9,318 nt of DNA from Comamonadaceae bacterium CG_4_10_14_3_um_filter_60_75 (GCA_002784245.1 PFKL01000075.1:847-10164), one strand, 5' to 3'; counted from the first letter of the stretch, positions 1-6,531 are shown. Program-made: numbers and translations. Notes: generated by a model from the sequence alone, not told the origin.

Positions 1-56
1 AGAAAAAACAACGCCAGCAGCACCAAGGCAATCAGGTTGAAGATTTTTGTGTTCAT
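1..56 (-). CDS. Start of a small hydrophobic protein (partial)
   Basis: Only the first 18 codons are present and the gene leaves the window at position 1. It starts with ATG at 56..54, preceded by a Shine-Dalgarno-like AGGAAA (minus strand) about 5 bases upstream. The peptide begins MNTKIFNLIALVLLALFF: a short polar start followed by an unbroken hydrophobic stretch, typical of an N-terminal membrane anchor or signal peptide. It follows the amidase stop codon by only 32 bases on the same strand, so it is probably the last visible member of the TRAP-amidase operon. The family cannot be named from so little sequence. Confidence 0.55.
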   Translation of the reverse strand, partial: MNTKIFNLIALVLLALFF

Positions 57-88
57 TGGATTTCCTGTAAAAACGTGCGCCAAGCGCC

Positions 89-1423
89 TTACTGTCCCAG
101 ACGCTGCACCAGCCAGCGGGCGGTGCGCAGCAACCTGCCGTCGTCATTGCGTTTGCCCACCAGTTGCACGCCGATCGGTTGGCCGTCCTCGGTTTGCAGC
201 AGCGGCAACGACACACAAGGCAGGCCGGCAAAGTTCCAGATGGTCGACATGACCGGACTGCCCGTGCTGTCCAGGCCGACGGGCGCTGGCCCCAGTGCAG
301 CGGGTGTGAGGATGGCGTCAAAATGTTCAAAATACTCGTCAAAAGCGTCTGCTGCAGCGTGCATGCGCGCGAGCGCGTGCAAGTAATCAGACGCCGAAAT
401 CTTCTGGCCGCGCTCCATCAGGCCGACAATTTCAGGGCTGAGCTGACCCGCAGCAGCGCCCACCAGCGGCTCGACGTTGACGCTCATTTCGGCTTCCATC
501 ACGGTTTTGAGCCAACCGACCGAGTTGGCCACCGAGGCGTGCAGCTCAAGCTCGGTCAGGCAGTCGGACAACTCGTCCTTGAGTTCCAGGAATGCTTCTT
601 GCGCTAGCGGGGCCATCTGGTCCCAGAACGGCGTGCGGGCAAACATCAGCTTGGGCTGCAGCGGCGGCTCTTGCTTGCACAGTCCAAGCAGATTCATGGG
701 AAACACGGTACGTCCCTGCGCCGTCGGGTACGCGCCAATCATGGTCTGCGCCACCAGCGCCAGGTCCTCGCAGCTGCGGGCGAAAACGCCGATCTGGTCA
801 AGCGACTGCGTGCAGCGCAACACACCGGTGGTGCAGATCAGTTCCCGCGTTGGCTTGTAGCCATAGACGCCGCAAAACGACGCCGGCCGGATGACCGACG
901 CGTTGGCCTGGGTGCCAATGGCCGCCGGGACCAGACCGGCCGCCACCGCTGCCGCTGAACCACTGGACGACCCCCCTGGCGTGTGCCCGGGTACACGCGG
1001 GTTGCGCGTGACACTGGGGTGCAGATAAGCCAGTTCGGTGGTGTGTGCCTTGGCCCAGATGATGGCGCCCGCAGCGCGCAGCCGGTGCACCAGGTAGGCA
1101 TCCTGGCTTGGGGTGCGGCCAAGGGTGGCGGCAAAACCGTATTCGGTCGGGTAGACCTCGGTGTCGATGACGTCCTTGACGGCAATTGGCACACCGTACA
1201 AGGGCGGCAGGTCCATACCGCTGGCGCGCAAAGCGTCCAGTGGCTCAGCCTGCAGTTTGACGATGTCCTGGTTGTAGTGCGCAAACGCCAGCACCTGCGG
1301 GTCGACCGCCTGGGTAAAGGTGTGCATCGCGTTTAGATAGTCCGACAGCGCCAGTTGGCCTTGCTGCATGGCAGCAGTGAGCTCGGTGGCGGTCAGTTCG
1401 TGGACGTGTCGGCTGTGGGTCAT
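89..1423 (-). CDS. Amidase-signature family amidohydrolase
   Basis: A cytoplasmic hydrolase of the amidase-signature (AS) family, which cleaves amide bonds to a carboxylate plus ammonia or an amine through a Ser-cisSer-Lys triad. The 444-residue length is normal. The triad is readable: Lys83 in GVPIAVKD, cis-Ser152 at the start of the GGSSSGS glycine/serine loop (150-156), and nucleophile Ser176 in QANASVIRP. The spacings of 69 and 24 residues equal those of characterised members such as malonamidase E2. One oddity is that the residues before the nucleophile read ANAS where the family usually has TGGS. No signal peptide is seen. The start is ATG at 1423, which overlaps the large TRAP permease stop in an ATGA, with a GGGGGTG ribosome-binding-like stretch upstream. 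Location in a TRAP operon suggests it hydrolyses the imported compound or a derivative. The substrate cannot be told from sequence, and related Asp/Glu-tRNA amidotransferase A subunits (GatA) are unlikely because no gatB/gatC is adjacent. Confidence 0.92.
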   Translation of the reverse strand: MTHSRHVHELTATELTAAMQQGQLALSDYLNAMHTFTQAVDPQVLAFAHYNQDIVKLQAEPLDALRASGMDLPPLYGVPIAVKDVIDTEVYPTEYGFAATLGRTPSQDAYLVHRLRAAGAIIWAKAHTTELAYLHPSVTRNPRVPGHTPGGSSSGSAAAVAAGLVPAAIGTQANASVIRPASFCGVYGYKPTRELICTTGVLRCTQSLDQIGVFARSCEDLALVAQTMIGAYPTAQGRTVFPMNLLGLCKQEPPLQPKLMFARTPFWDQMAPLAQEAFLELKDELSDCLTELELHASVANSVGWLKTVMEAEMSVNVEPLVGAAAGQLSPEIVGLMERGQKISASDYLHALARMHAAADAFDEYFEHFDAILTPAALGPAPVGLDSTGSPVMSTIWNFAGLPCVSLPLLQTEDGQPIGVQLVGKRNDDGRLLRTARWLVQRLGQ

Positions 1424-2952
1424 TGTTTGGCACCCCCGCCCAGAAACGCCGGATCAAAGCCTGTGCCTTCTTTGGCTGGCTCATCCGTCGGCTTGTCGGT
1501 TGGTGGTTCGGCGCTGTTGCTCTCGGTGGGCTTGTCAGCGCCGCCGAGCAAAAATGCCGGGTCCATTTCGCTGCCATCGGTAGCAATCGCTTCCTGCGGC
1601 TCGGCGCTGGCGCTGTTGTACATCAGGTCGGGCAACCAGTTGATCAACCTGGGTTGCGCGTAGAGCAGCCCCAGCGTCAAAAACACCATGCCCAGGAACG
1701 GAAAGCAACCCTTGAAGATGGTCCACAACGCCACCTGCGGCGGCGCCACCCCTTTGAGGTAGTAGGCCGACATGGCCATCGGTGGTGTCAGGAACGAGGT
1801 CTGCAGGTTCACAGCGATCAAGATACCAAACAGCATCGGGTCGACGTTGAAGTGTTCGAGCATGGGCAGGAAGATCGGTACAAAAATGATGATGATCTCG
1901 CTCCACTCCAGCGGCCAGCCCAGGATGAAGATGATCAACTGCGCCATGATCAGAAACTGCCAGGTGTTCAGGTCCATCGAGAGCACAAATTCCTTGATGA
2001 CACTCTCGCCGCCCAGGTAAGAGAACACGCTGGAAAATGTCCATGAGCCGACAAACAAATAGCACACCATGGCGGAGGTTTTGGCAGTCAAAAAGACCGC
2101 TTCACGCAAACGCTGCCAGGTAAACGCCCGGTAGACGATGGCCAAAATGATGCCACCCAAAGCGCCCATGGCCGCAGCCTCGCTGGGCGTGGCCAGACCA
2201 AACAAAATAGAGCCCAACACCGTCAGAATCAGCAAGGCCAAGGGCAGGAAGGCAGTCACCAACAGGTAGGCTGATTGTGCAAAGCTGTAGCTTTCAGCGT
2301 CTTTGGCCTTGGGTGCCAAAGACGGATTGATGACGCAGCGCAAGATGACGTACACCAGATACAAACCGGCCAGCAACAAGCCCGGGATCATCGCCGCGGC
2401 GTAGAGCTTGACGACCGATATACCTGCGGTGGCGGCGTAGACGATCAGCATGATCGACGGCGGAATCAAGATGCCCAGCGTGCCGCCAGCGGCAATGACG
2501 CCGGTGGCCAGCTTCTCGTCATAACCGGCCTTGAGCATCGACGGCAGCGCCAGCAAGCCCATCAGCGTGACCACTGCGCCGACAATACCGGTAGCTGTGG
2601 CAAACAGCGCACAGGTGATCAGGGCCGCGACGGCCATCGAACCCGGCACATGCTTGAGCGATACCTGCAAGCTCAGGAACAGCTTGTCGAGAATATTGGC
2701 GCGCTCAATGATGTAGCCCATGAACAAAAACAGCGGGATCGAGATCAGCACGTCGTTGTTCATCACGCTGAAGGTGTTTTGCGTGAACAGGTAAAAAATC
2801 TTGTTGCTCAGGATGCTCTGGGTTGGGTCATAGTAGGCGTAGGTACCAAACAGGATGCCCATTGCCATCAGCGTGAAGGCGATTGGAAAGCCCAGGAAAA
2901 TAAAGACGATGAACAAGCCCAGCATAAACAAGGCGATGGCGGGATCGCTCAT
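1420..2952 (-). CDS. dctM: TRAP transporter large permease (DctM type, FcbT3/COG4664-like)
   Basis: Large membrane subunit of a tripartite ATP-independent periplasmic transporter, which moves organic acids inward using a sodium or proton gradient. The 510-residue protein begins with a hydrophobic segment (about residues 5-40) followed by many membrane helices, consistent with the roughly 11-12 of the family. The family-typical GGTLGILIPPSIML segment lies in the first half. Its type resembles the mannitol/chloroaromatic (FcbT) subclass. The C-terminus is unusual: after the last helix (about residue 450) a hydrophilic Pro/Glu/Thr-rich tail carries two copies of a short motif, DPAFLLGGA (464-472) and DPAFLGGGA (500-508). 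The ATG at 2952 overlaps the dctQ stop as ATGA, and the stop overlaps the amidase start the same way, so all three should be co-translated. The gene symbol is a family name; the substrate is unknown. Confidence 0.93.
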   Translation of the reverse strand: MSDPAIALFMLGLFIVFIFLGFPIAFTLMAMGILFGTYAYYDPTQSILSNKIFYLFTQNTFSVMNNDVLISIPLFLFMGYIIERANILDKLFLSLQVSLKHVPGSMAVAALITCALFATATGIVGAVVTLMGLLALPSMLKAGYDEKLATGVIAAGGTLGILIPPSIMLIVYAATAGISVVKLYAAAMIPGLLLAGLYLVYVILRCVINPSLAPKAKDAESYSFAQSAYLLVTAFLPLALLILTVLGSILFGLATPSEAAAMGALGGIILAIVYRAFTWQRLREAVFLTAKTSAMVCYLFVGSWTFSSVFSYLGGESVIKEFVLSMDLNTWQFLIMAQLIIFILGWPLEWSEIIIIFVPIFLPMLEHFNVDPMLFGILIAVNLQTSFLTPPMAMSAYYLKGVAPPQVALWTIFKGCFPFLGMVFLTLGLLYAQPRLINWLPDLMYNSASAEPQEAIATDGSEMDPAFLLGGADKPTESNSAEPPTDKPTDEPAKEGTGFDPAFLGGGAKQ

Positions 2953-3530
2953 GCGGCACCGCCTTCCTTGTGGCCAAACTGCTGTTGCAGCGCCACTTCG
3001 AGTTCCACCACGTCTTCACCACGGCTGGGCCATTCACCGGTGCGGATGGCCAGGATGCAGCGGCAGACTTCGGCCATGCCCTGCAGCACCAAGGTGATGC
3101 CCGCAGCCGGGATGATCAATTTGAGTGGCCATACCGGCACGCCCACCGGGCTGTTGACGCTGACTTCGCGGATACTGGCCGCATTGAAACCGTAAGCCAA
3201 CCCTGAAAACACCAGCGCCAGCACGCCAGGAAAGAAAAACAAAAAATACAAGGTCAGATCAATCTTGGCCTGTGTGGTGACAGACCACTTGCGGTAGAGG
3301 AAATCGCCGCGCACATGGCTGTTGGTCGACAAAGTGTAGGCACCCGACATCAAAAACAAGCTGCCATAGAGGATGTAACTCATGTCAAACGCCCAATCGG
3401 TGGGGTCATTGAGCACGTATCGGCGGAACACCTCGTAGCAGGTGCCGGCAGTGAGCACCAATACCGTCCAGCCGAAGCAATGTCCAACGGCCTTGGAAAA
3501 GTTGTCGATGTTTTTTATGAATTTTTCCAT
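2949..3530 (-). CDS. dctQ: TRAP transporter small permease (DctQ type)
   Basis: Small membrane subunit that pairs with the large permease and docks the periplasmic binding protein. I chose the ATG at 3530 (MEKFIKNIDNF, 193 residues) because DctQ homology begins there. The reading frame stays open upstream, but that extension runs through the terminator and into the opposite frame of dctP. Four hydrophobic segments are visible at about residues 15-35, 48-68, 90-115 and 133-155, matching the usual four helices. The family-like SHVRGDFLY sequence (71-79) follows helix two, and EVFRRYVL (33-40) follows helix one. The ribosome-binding site is poor (GGA about 6 bases upstream) and directly abuts the terminator's T-run, which suggests low expression. 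It ends in a 4-base overlap with the large permease gene. Confidence 0.92.
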   Translation of the reverse strand: MEKFIKNIDNFSKAVGHCFGWTVLVLTAGTCYEVFRRYVLNDPTDWAFDMSYILYGSLFLMSGAYTLSTNSHVRGDFLYRKWSVTTQAKIDLTLYFLFFFPGVLALVFSGLAYGFNAASIREVSVNSPVGVPVWPLKLIIPAAGITLVLQGMAEVCRCILAIRTGEWPSRGEDVVELEVALQQQFGHKEGGAA

Positions 3531-3538
3531 GACATTCC

Positions 3539-3567
3539 AAAAAAAGTCGCTGCACAGAGGCAGCGAC
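3539..3567 (-). terminator. Intrinsic terminator / attenuator between dctP and dctQ
   Basis: On the minus strand a perfect 8-base stem, GTCGCTGC (3567..3560) with GCAGCGAC (3553..3546), closes a 6-base loop. Seven T residues (3545..3539) follow at once. This is a textbook Rho-independent terminator for transcription coming from dctP. It ends 8 bases before the dctQ ATG, so read-through is needed to express the permeases and the amidase unless a separate promoter exists. It probably sets a high ratio of binding protein to permease. Confidence 0.88.
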
Positions 3568-3595
3568 CGTGGTTTGAAAAAAGGCTCTGACGGGA

Positions 3596-4759
3596 TTAGC
3601 CTGGCAGCTTGGTCTTGAAGACGTGTTCGTAAGCGGTCTTGTAGTCGGCGTCGTTGAAGAAGCTGTAATAGGCCACGCGGCGTGCCCAGTCCTTTTGCGA
3701 TGCGTAGACCTTCTTGAAGAACGGGTCTTCGGCTTCGAGCTTGGCAACCACCGTATCCCACGCTTTGATCTGCGCGGCAAAAATGGCTTTGGATGTGCGT
3801 GACACCTTGACACCGTCTTTGGTGATGAGCTTTTGCAGGTCACGCGAGTAGTTGTCCTGGGCGGTCCAGGTGTTGGACGACGACACGGCTTCAGAGGCGT
3901 ACTGCAAGATGGCTTTCAGGTCAGGCGGCAGCGCGTCGTACTTGGTCTTGTTAAAAATGATTTCAAAGAATTCCATCGCCTGGTGGTACGAACCCATGGC
4001 GTAGTACTTGGCAACGTCTTGTGCGCCAAAGCGGCTGTCAGAGGTGGGGTTGTTGAACTCGAACGCGTCGATCACGCCACGCTCCATGGCAGGCACGATT
4101 TCGCCGCCAGGCAACTGGGTCACCTTCATGCCCAGTTCCTGCATCAGGTCGGCCGCCAAGCCCACGGTACGGTACTTGAAGCCTTTGAGCTCCGCTTCGG
4201 TCTTGGGCGGCGCCTTTTTGAACCAGCCCAGCGGTTGCGTAGGCATGGGGAAGGCAAAGAAGCCCTTGATGTTGAGGTTGAGTTTTTTCAGCAGTTCTTC
4301 GTAGAAAGCGTAGCCACCACCACGGTGCATCCAGCCCAACGTTTGTTCGGCATTGGCACCGGTTACCGGGCCTGAGCCAAACAAGGAAGCTACTTTTGAC
4401 TTGCCGTACCAGTACACCGCAACCTGGTGACCACCGTCGAGCACGCCCTTGCTCACCGCGTCCATCACTTCAAACGGCTTGACTACAGCGCCTGCGGTGA
4501 GGTAGTCAATGCGCAGGCGGCCACCGGCCATTTCGTTGACGCGCTTGACGTATTCCTCAGCCATTTCGTTGAAGATGTCTTTGGCGCCCCAGGCGCCTTG
4601 CATTTTCAGGACGATGGGCGATTGCGCAACCGAGATCATCGGTGCCGACAGGGCTGCGGCACCGGCCACACCGGCAGCAGCTTTGCTCAGGAAACGGCGA
4701 CGCGCCGGTTGAGCTTCTGGTGCGGTGGTTTGACCGACAGTGGTTTGTTGCAGGGTCAT
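3596..4759 (-). CDS. dctP: TRAP transporter solute-binding protein (DctP family, FcbT1/TakP-like), Tat-exported
   Basis: Periplasmic receptor that captures the substrate and delivers it to the DctQM permease. The 387-residue precursor has a twin-arginine signal: ARRRFLSK at residues 19-26, an Ala/Gly-rich hydrophobic core to about residue 42, and a likely cleavage after SVA (residue 45). Mature-domain features fit the FcbT1/TakP branch (COG4663), including the LKMQGAWG first strand, the KYRT arginine (Arg197, at the place of the carboxylate-binding arginine conserved in the family), and the PAMERGVIDAFEF segment (223-235). Known members of this branch bind lactate or 2-oxo acids as calcium or sodium complexes, and chloroaromatic acids, so a small carboxylate is likely; the ligand itself is inferred only. 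The start at 4759 is supported by a strong AAGGAG 8 bases upstream. It is the first gene of the operon, with the attenuator after its stop. Confidence 0.94.
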   Translation of the reverse strand: MTLQQTTVGQTTAPEAQPARRRFLSKAAAGVAGAAALSAPMISVAQSPIVLKMQGAWGAKDIFNEMAEEYVKRVNEMAGGRLRIDYLTAGAVVKPFEVMDAVSKGVLDGGHQVAVYWYGKSKVASLFGSGPVTGANAEQTLGWMHRGGGYAFYEELLKKLNLNIKGFFAFPMPTQPLGWFKKAPPKTEAELKGFKYRTVGLAADLMQELGMKVTQLPGGEIVPAMERGVIDAFEFNNPTSDSRFGAQDVAKYYAMGSYHQAMEFFEIIFNKTKYDALPPDLKAILQYASEAVSSSNTWTAQDNYSRDLQKLITKDGVKVSRTSKAIFAAQIKAWDTVVAKLEAEDPFFKKVYASQKDWARRVAYYSFFNDADYKTAYEHVFKTKLPG

Positions 4760-4843
4760 TGAAAAGTCTCCTTATGATTGGTCTGAGTGGGATCACTGGT
4801 TAGCGTGGCTCACGGTCGCGATGGCCGCATAGCTGCTTCAGAA

Positions 4844-4849
4844 ATTATG
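4844..4849 (-). promoter_or_regulatory. Candidate -10 box for the dctP operon
   Basis: On the minus strand CATAAT (4849..4844) is the best -10 match in the gap upstream of dctP. The hexamer 17-18 bases upstream (TCCTTC/TTCCTT, around 4867-4873) is a poor -35, which would fit a promoter that needs an activator. The inferred transcript would have a leader of about 75 bases. This is a weak assignment made by eye. Confidence 0.3.
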
Positions 4850-4874
4850 GCAGTCCGAACAGGAGCGAAGGAAA

Positions 4875-4911
4875 GGGTTTACCCTGAATCAGGGGTCACA
4901 TTACTTGTGAC
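4875..4911. promoter_or_regulatory. Cluster of inverted repeats upstream of the dctP promoter
   Basis: Three adjacent dyads occupy 37 bases: GGG-TTTA-CCC (4875-4884), the odd palindrome CCCTGA-A-TCAGGG (4882-4894), and GTCACA-TTACT-TGTGAC (4895-4911). A fourth, GTCACC-TT-GGTGAC (4926-4939), lies over the last codons of the acyltransferase and shares the GTCAC/GTGAC half-sites. No T-run follows them on the minus strand at the right distance for an intrinsic terminator. They sit just upstream of the candidate dctP -35 region, so binding sites for a dimeric regulator are the likelier reading. The rest of the 4760-4921 gap shows only the ribosome-binding site and the weak promoter. Confidence 0.45.
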
Positions 4912-4921
4912 AAAAAGTGCA

Positions 4922-5818
4922 TCAAGTCACCTTGGTGACAGTGTCGATGAAGGCATCTTTTTCAGCCCAGAGCTGGTTGACCCAATGTTGGCAGACTTCG
5001 CGCAAGGCCTGCTCGGGCGCCTGACTGGGCTGCGCGCTGGCCTGCGGCACGGGCAGGGTGCGTACGCGCACCACGACGCGGTTCACCTTGCCTTGTAAAA
5101 AGTGCATGAAGGTGGGCGTGCCCTCGGGGTAGATGATGGTGACATCGAGTACCGCGCCAAACTTCTCGCCCATGGCATCCAGCGCCAGCGTCACGCCGCC
5201 GGCCTTGGGTTTGAGCAAGTGGCGGTAGGACGACTGCTGGCGTTGCTGCTTGGCCGGGGTAAAGCGCGTGCCTTCCAGAAAATTCATCACGCTGGTGGGC
5301 ACCAGCGCATATTTCTCGCAGGCGGCGCGGGTGGTAGCGGCGTCTTTGCCGCGTTCTTCAGGGTGCTGTTGCAGGTAGGCCTCGCTGCGTCGGCGCATAA
5401 AGGGGAACTCCAGCGCCCACCAGGCCAGGCCCATGATGGGTACCCAGATCAGTTCCTTCTTGAGAAAAAACTTCAAGAGCGGAATGCGCCGGTTGAACAC
5501 GTGCTGCAGCACCAGAATATCGACCCAGCTCTGATGGTTGCACACCACCAGGTACCACTGGCGCGGGCTCACCTCACCAACGCCGGTGACGTCCCAGTCA
5601 AGCTTTTGCGTCAGCCGCATCCAGCCGCTGTTGCCGGCAATCCAGGCCTCGGCAACGCGCAGCAGCAGCGGGTCAATCCACAAACGCACCCGCTTGAACG
5701 GCAGCAGTAATTTGATGACCGATACCACCAGCAAAATTGGCACCCAAAATAGGATGTTGAGCAGCATCAAAGTGCTGGCCAGCAAGCCTTTCAAAAAAGG
5801 GGAAAGGGTAGAAAGCAC
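4922..5818 (-). CDS. PlsC-family acyltransferase (YihG-like)
   Basis: A membrane-bound glycerolipid acyltransferase that is likely to transfer an acyl group to the sn-2 position of lysophosphatidic acid or a related lysolipid at the inner face of the cytoplasmic membrane. The 298 residues begin with hydrophobic segments (about 10-40). The catalytic HX4D box is NHQSWVD with His95 and Asp100, the glycerol-phosphate-binding box is EGTR (182-185), and KPKAGG (203-208) and YPEG (230-233) follow. From memory the architecture matches E. coli YihG closely, including the PFM-R-RSEAYL stretch and the HPEERGKD stretch, so it is more likely the YihG branch than the essential PlsC. The start is GTG at 5818. 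An in-frame stop lies about 30 bases upstream and no good Shine-Dalgarno is visible, so initiation is probably weak. The next upstream gene on this strand is the BLUF gene, 199 bases away across a long palindrome. Confidence 0.88.
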   Translation of the reverse strand: MLSTLSPFLKGLLASTLMLLNILFWVPILLVVSVIKLLLPFKRVRLWIDPLLLRVAEAWIAGNSGWMRLTQKLDWDVTGVGEVSPRQWYLVVCNHQSWVDILVLQHVFNRRIPLLKFFLKKELIWVPIMGLAWWALEFPFMRRRSEAYLQQHPEERGKDAATTRAACEKYALVPTSVMNFLEGTRFTPAKQQRQQSSYRHLLKPKAGGVTLALDAMGEKFGAVLDVTIIYPEGTPTFMHFLQGKVNRVVVRVRTLPVPQASAQPSQAPEQALREVCQHWVNQLWAEKDAFIDTVTKVT

Positions 5819-5854
5819 GGTTTTTTGGGCGCAGGTGAATGGCGTCAGTCAAGC

Positions 5855-6022
5855 CCTAGTGCAATGTTGCATGCTTGACGGCACATTTAAAACCGCTGGA
5901 TTTTTGCCTCTGGCTAGGCGCAAACCACAGCGATACCCGTAGGTGTCGCGCGGAATTGCAACAACGCCTGGGGCAAAAAGACATGGTTTTAAGTGCCGGA
6001 TAGCGTGCAACACTGCACTAGG
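5855..6022. repeat. 168-base imperfect palindrome (MITE-like or structured RNA hairpin)
   Basis: The two halves of this segment are reverse complements over nearly its whole length. The outer arms (5855-5874 and 6003-6022) match at 18 of 20 positions, beginning CCTAGTGCA and ending TGCACTAGG. Further inward CGGCAC/GTGCCG (5879-5884 with 5993-5998), TTAAAACC/GGTTTTAA (5887-5894 with 5985-5992) and TTTTTGCC/GGCAAAAA (5901-5908 with 5972-5979) pair in register. A central stem GCGATACC/GGTGTCGC (5930-5937 with 5942-5949) closes on a 4-base CGTA loop; its one mismatch is a G-T wobble. It has terminal inverted repeats and no coding capacity, as in a miniature inverted-repeat element, but no clear target-site duplication was found. 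Transcribed from either side it would form one long hairpin. It occupies most of the gap between the BLUF gene and the acyltransferase gene. Confidence 0.75.
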
Positions 6023-6461
6023 TCAGGCTTTCGCTGCCGCCAATTTGCCGGGCATGTTGCCCAATTTCAATCAACAAAGACTCTGCTGCCTGCGCCCGCA
6101 TGGACAAGGGATCAAAGTATTTGTCAGCCGAATACGACATGAACAACGGTCGATTTTTCTCGGTGCTGAGCACATAACCCATCGACCAGTCGGTGAAATG
6201 GCGCTTTTCAATTTCTGTGGCACTCAGAACAACCGAATTCGTATGCCGTGGGTCACGCAAAATTTTGGCGTAGGTGGTGTGTACCGCCATGCGATCACCT
6301 TCCAGCGCCTGAAAAAAATGGCCGTCTGCCATCACCAACAAGCCGGTGATGCCGCCCTCAATGTTGTTATGGCGTGATTTTTGCAAAATATCCCGCATGT
6401 CCATGGGGCCGAAGTTGGGGGCGACTTTGCTGGCGTAAATCAAGCGAACGAGGATGGTCAT
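6018..6461 (-). CDS. Short BLUF-domain blue-light photoreceptor
   Basis: A cytoplasmic flavin-binding blue-light sensor of 147 residues consisting of one BLUF domain (about 3-95) and a C-terminal helical tail (about 100-145), like the short PixD/BlrB proteins. The photochemical residues align exactly with the spacing in AppA: Tyr9, Asn33, Gln51, Trp92 and Met94 correspond to AppA Tyr21, Asn45, Gln63, Trp104 and Met106. FAD-dependent hydrogen-bond switching upon blue light should therefore be intact. No output domain is fused, so it must act by protein-protein contact with an unknown partner, as PixD does with PixE. The ATG at 6461 is supported by the domain beginning at LVRLIYAS; the ribosome-binding site is weak. 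It is divergent from the oxidoreductase gene with 70 bases between the starts. The TAG stop lies inside the terminal arm of the long palindrome, so the last residues border a possible insertion. Confidence 0.93.
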   Translation of the reverse strand: MTILVRLIYASKVAPNFGPMDMRDILQKSRHNNIEGGITGLLVMADGHFFQALEGDRMAVHTTYAKILRDPRHTNSVVLSATEIEKRHFTDWSMGYVLSTEKNRPLFMSYSADKYFDPLSMRAQAAESLLIEIGQHARQIGGSESLT

Positions 6462-6531
6462 GGTGTTCTATGCGTCAAAAAATGTTCTTAAATGCTACAC
6501 GATAGCGCGTCTTTTCGGGGAAGATGACGCC

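Noticed and set aside
60..88. Possible terminator after the amidase (GCGC-TTG-GCGC followed by TTTTT on the minus strand)
   Set aside because: The stem is only 4 base pairs, the T-run does not directly follow it, and the next gene begins immediately after.
2275..3195. A 306-codon open frame on the plus strand opposite the TRAP permease genes
   Set aside because: It is antisense to two clearly homologous membrane proteins, has a low-complexity Gln/Arg/Asp/His-rich composition typical of the complement of hydrophobic codons, and has no recognisable domain.
3531..3761. N-terminal extension of the small permease frame beyond ATG 3530
   Set aside because: The extension crosses the terminator and the end of dctP in another frame, and DctQ homology begins at MEKFIKN; the frame is merely open.
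4922..4940. GTCACC-TT-GGTGAC as the acyltransferase terminator
   Set aside because: The loop is only 2 bases and the nearest T-run on the minus strand lies across the stop codon well away from or on the wrong side of the stem; regulatory dyad is the better reading.
6454..6531. Upstream in-frame ATG for the oxidoreductase
   Set aside because: It would add 26 residues not seen in the YdgJ family and overlap the divergent BLUF start; ATG 6532 gives a normal N-terminus.
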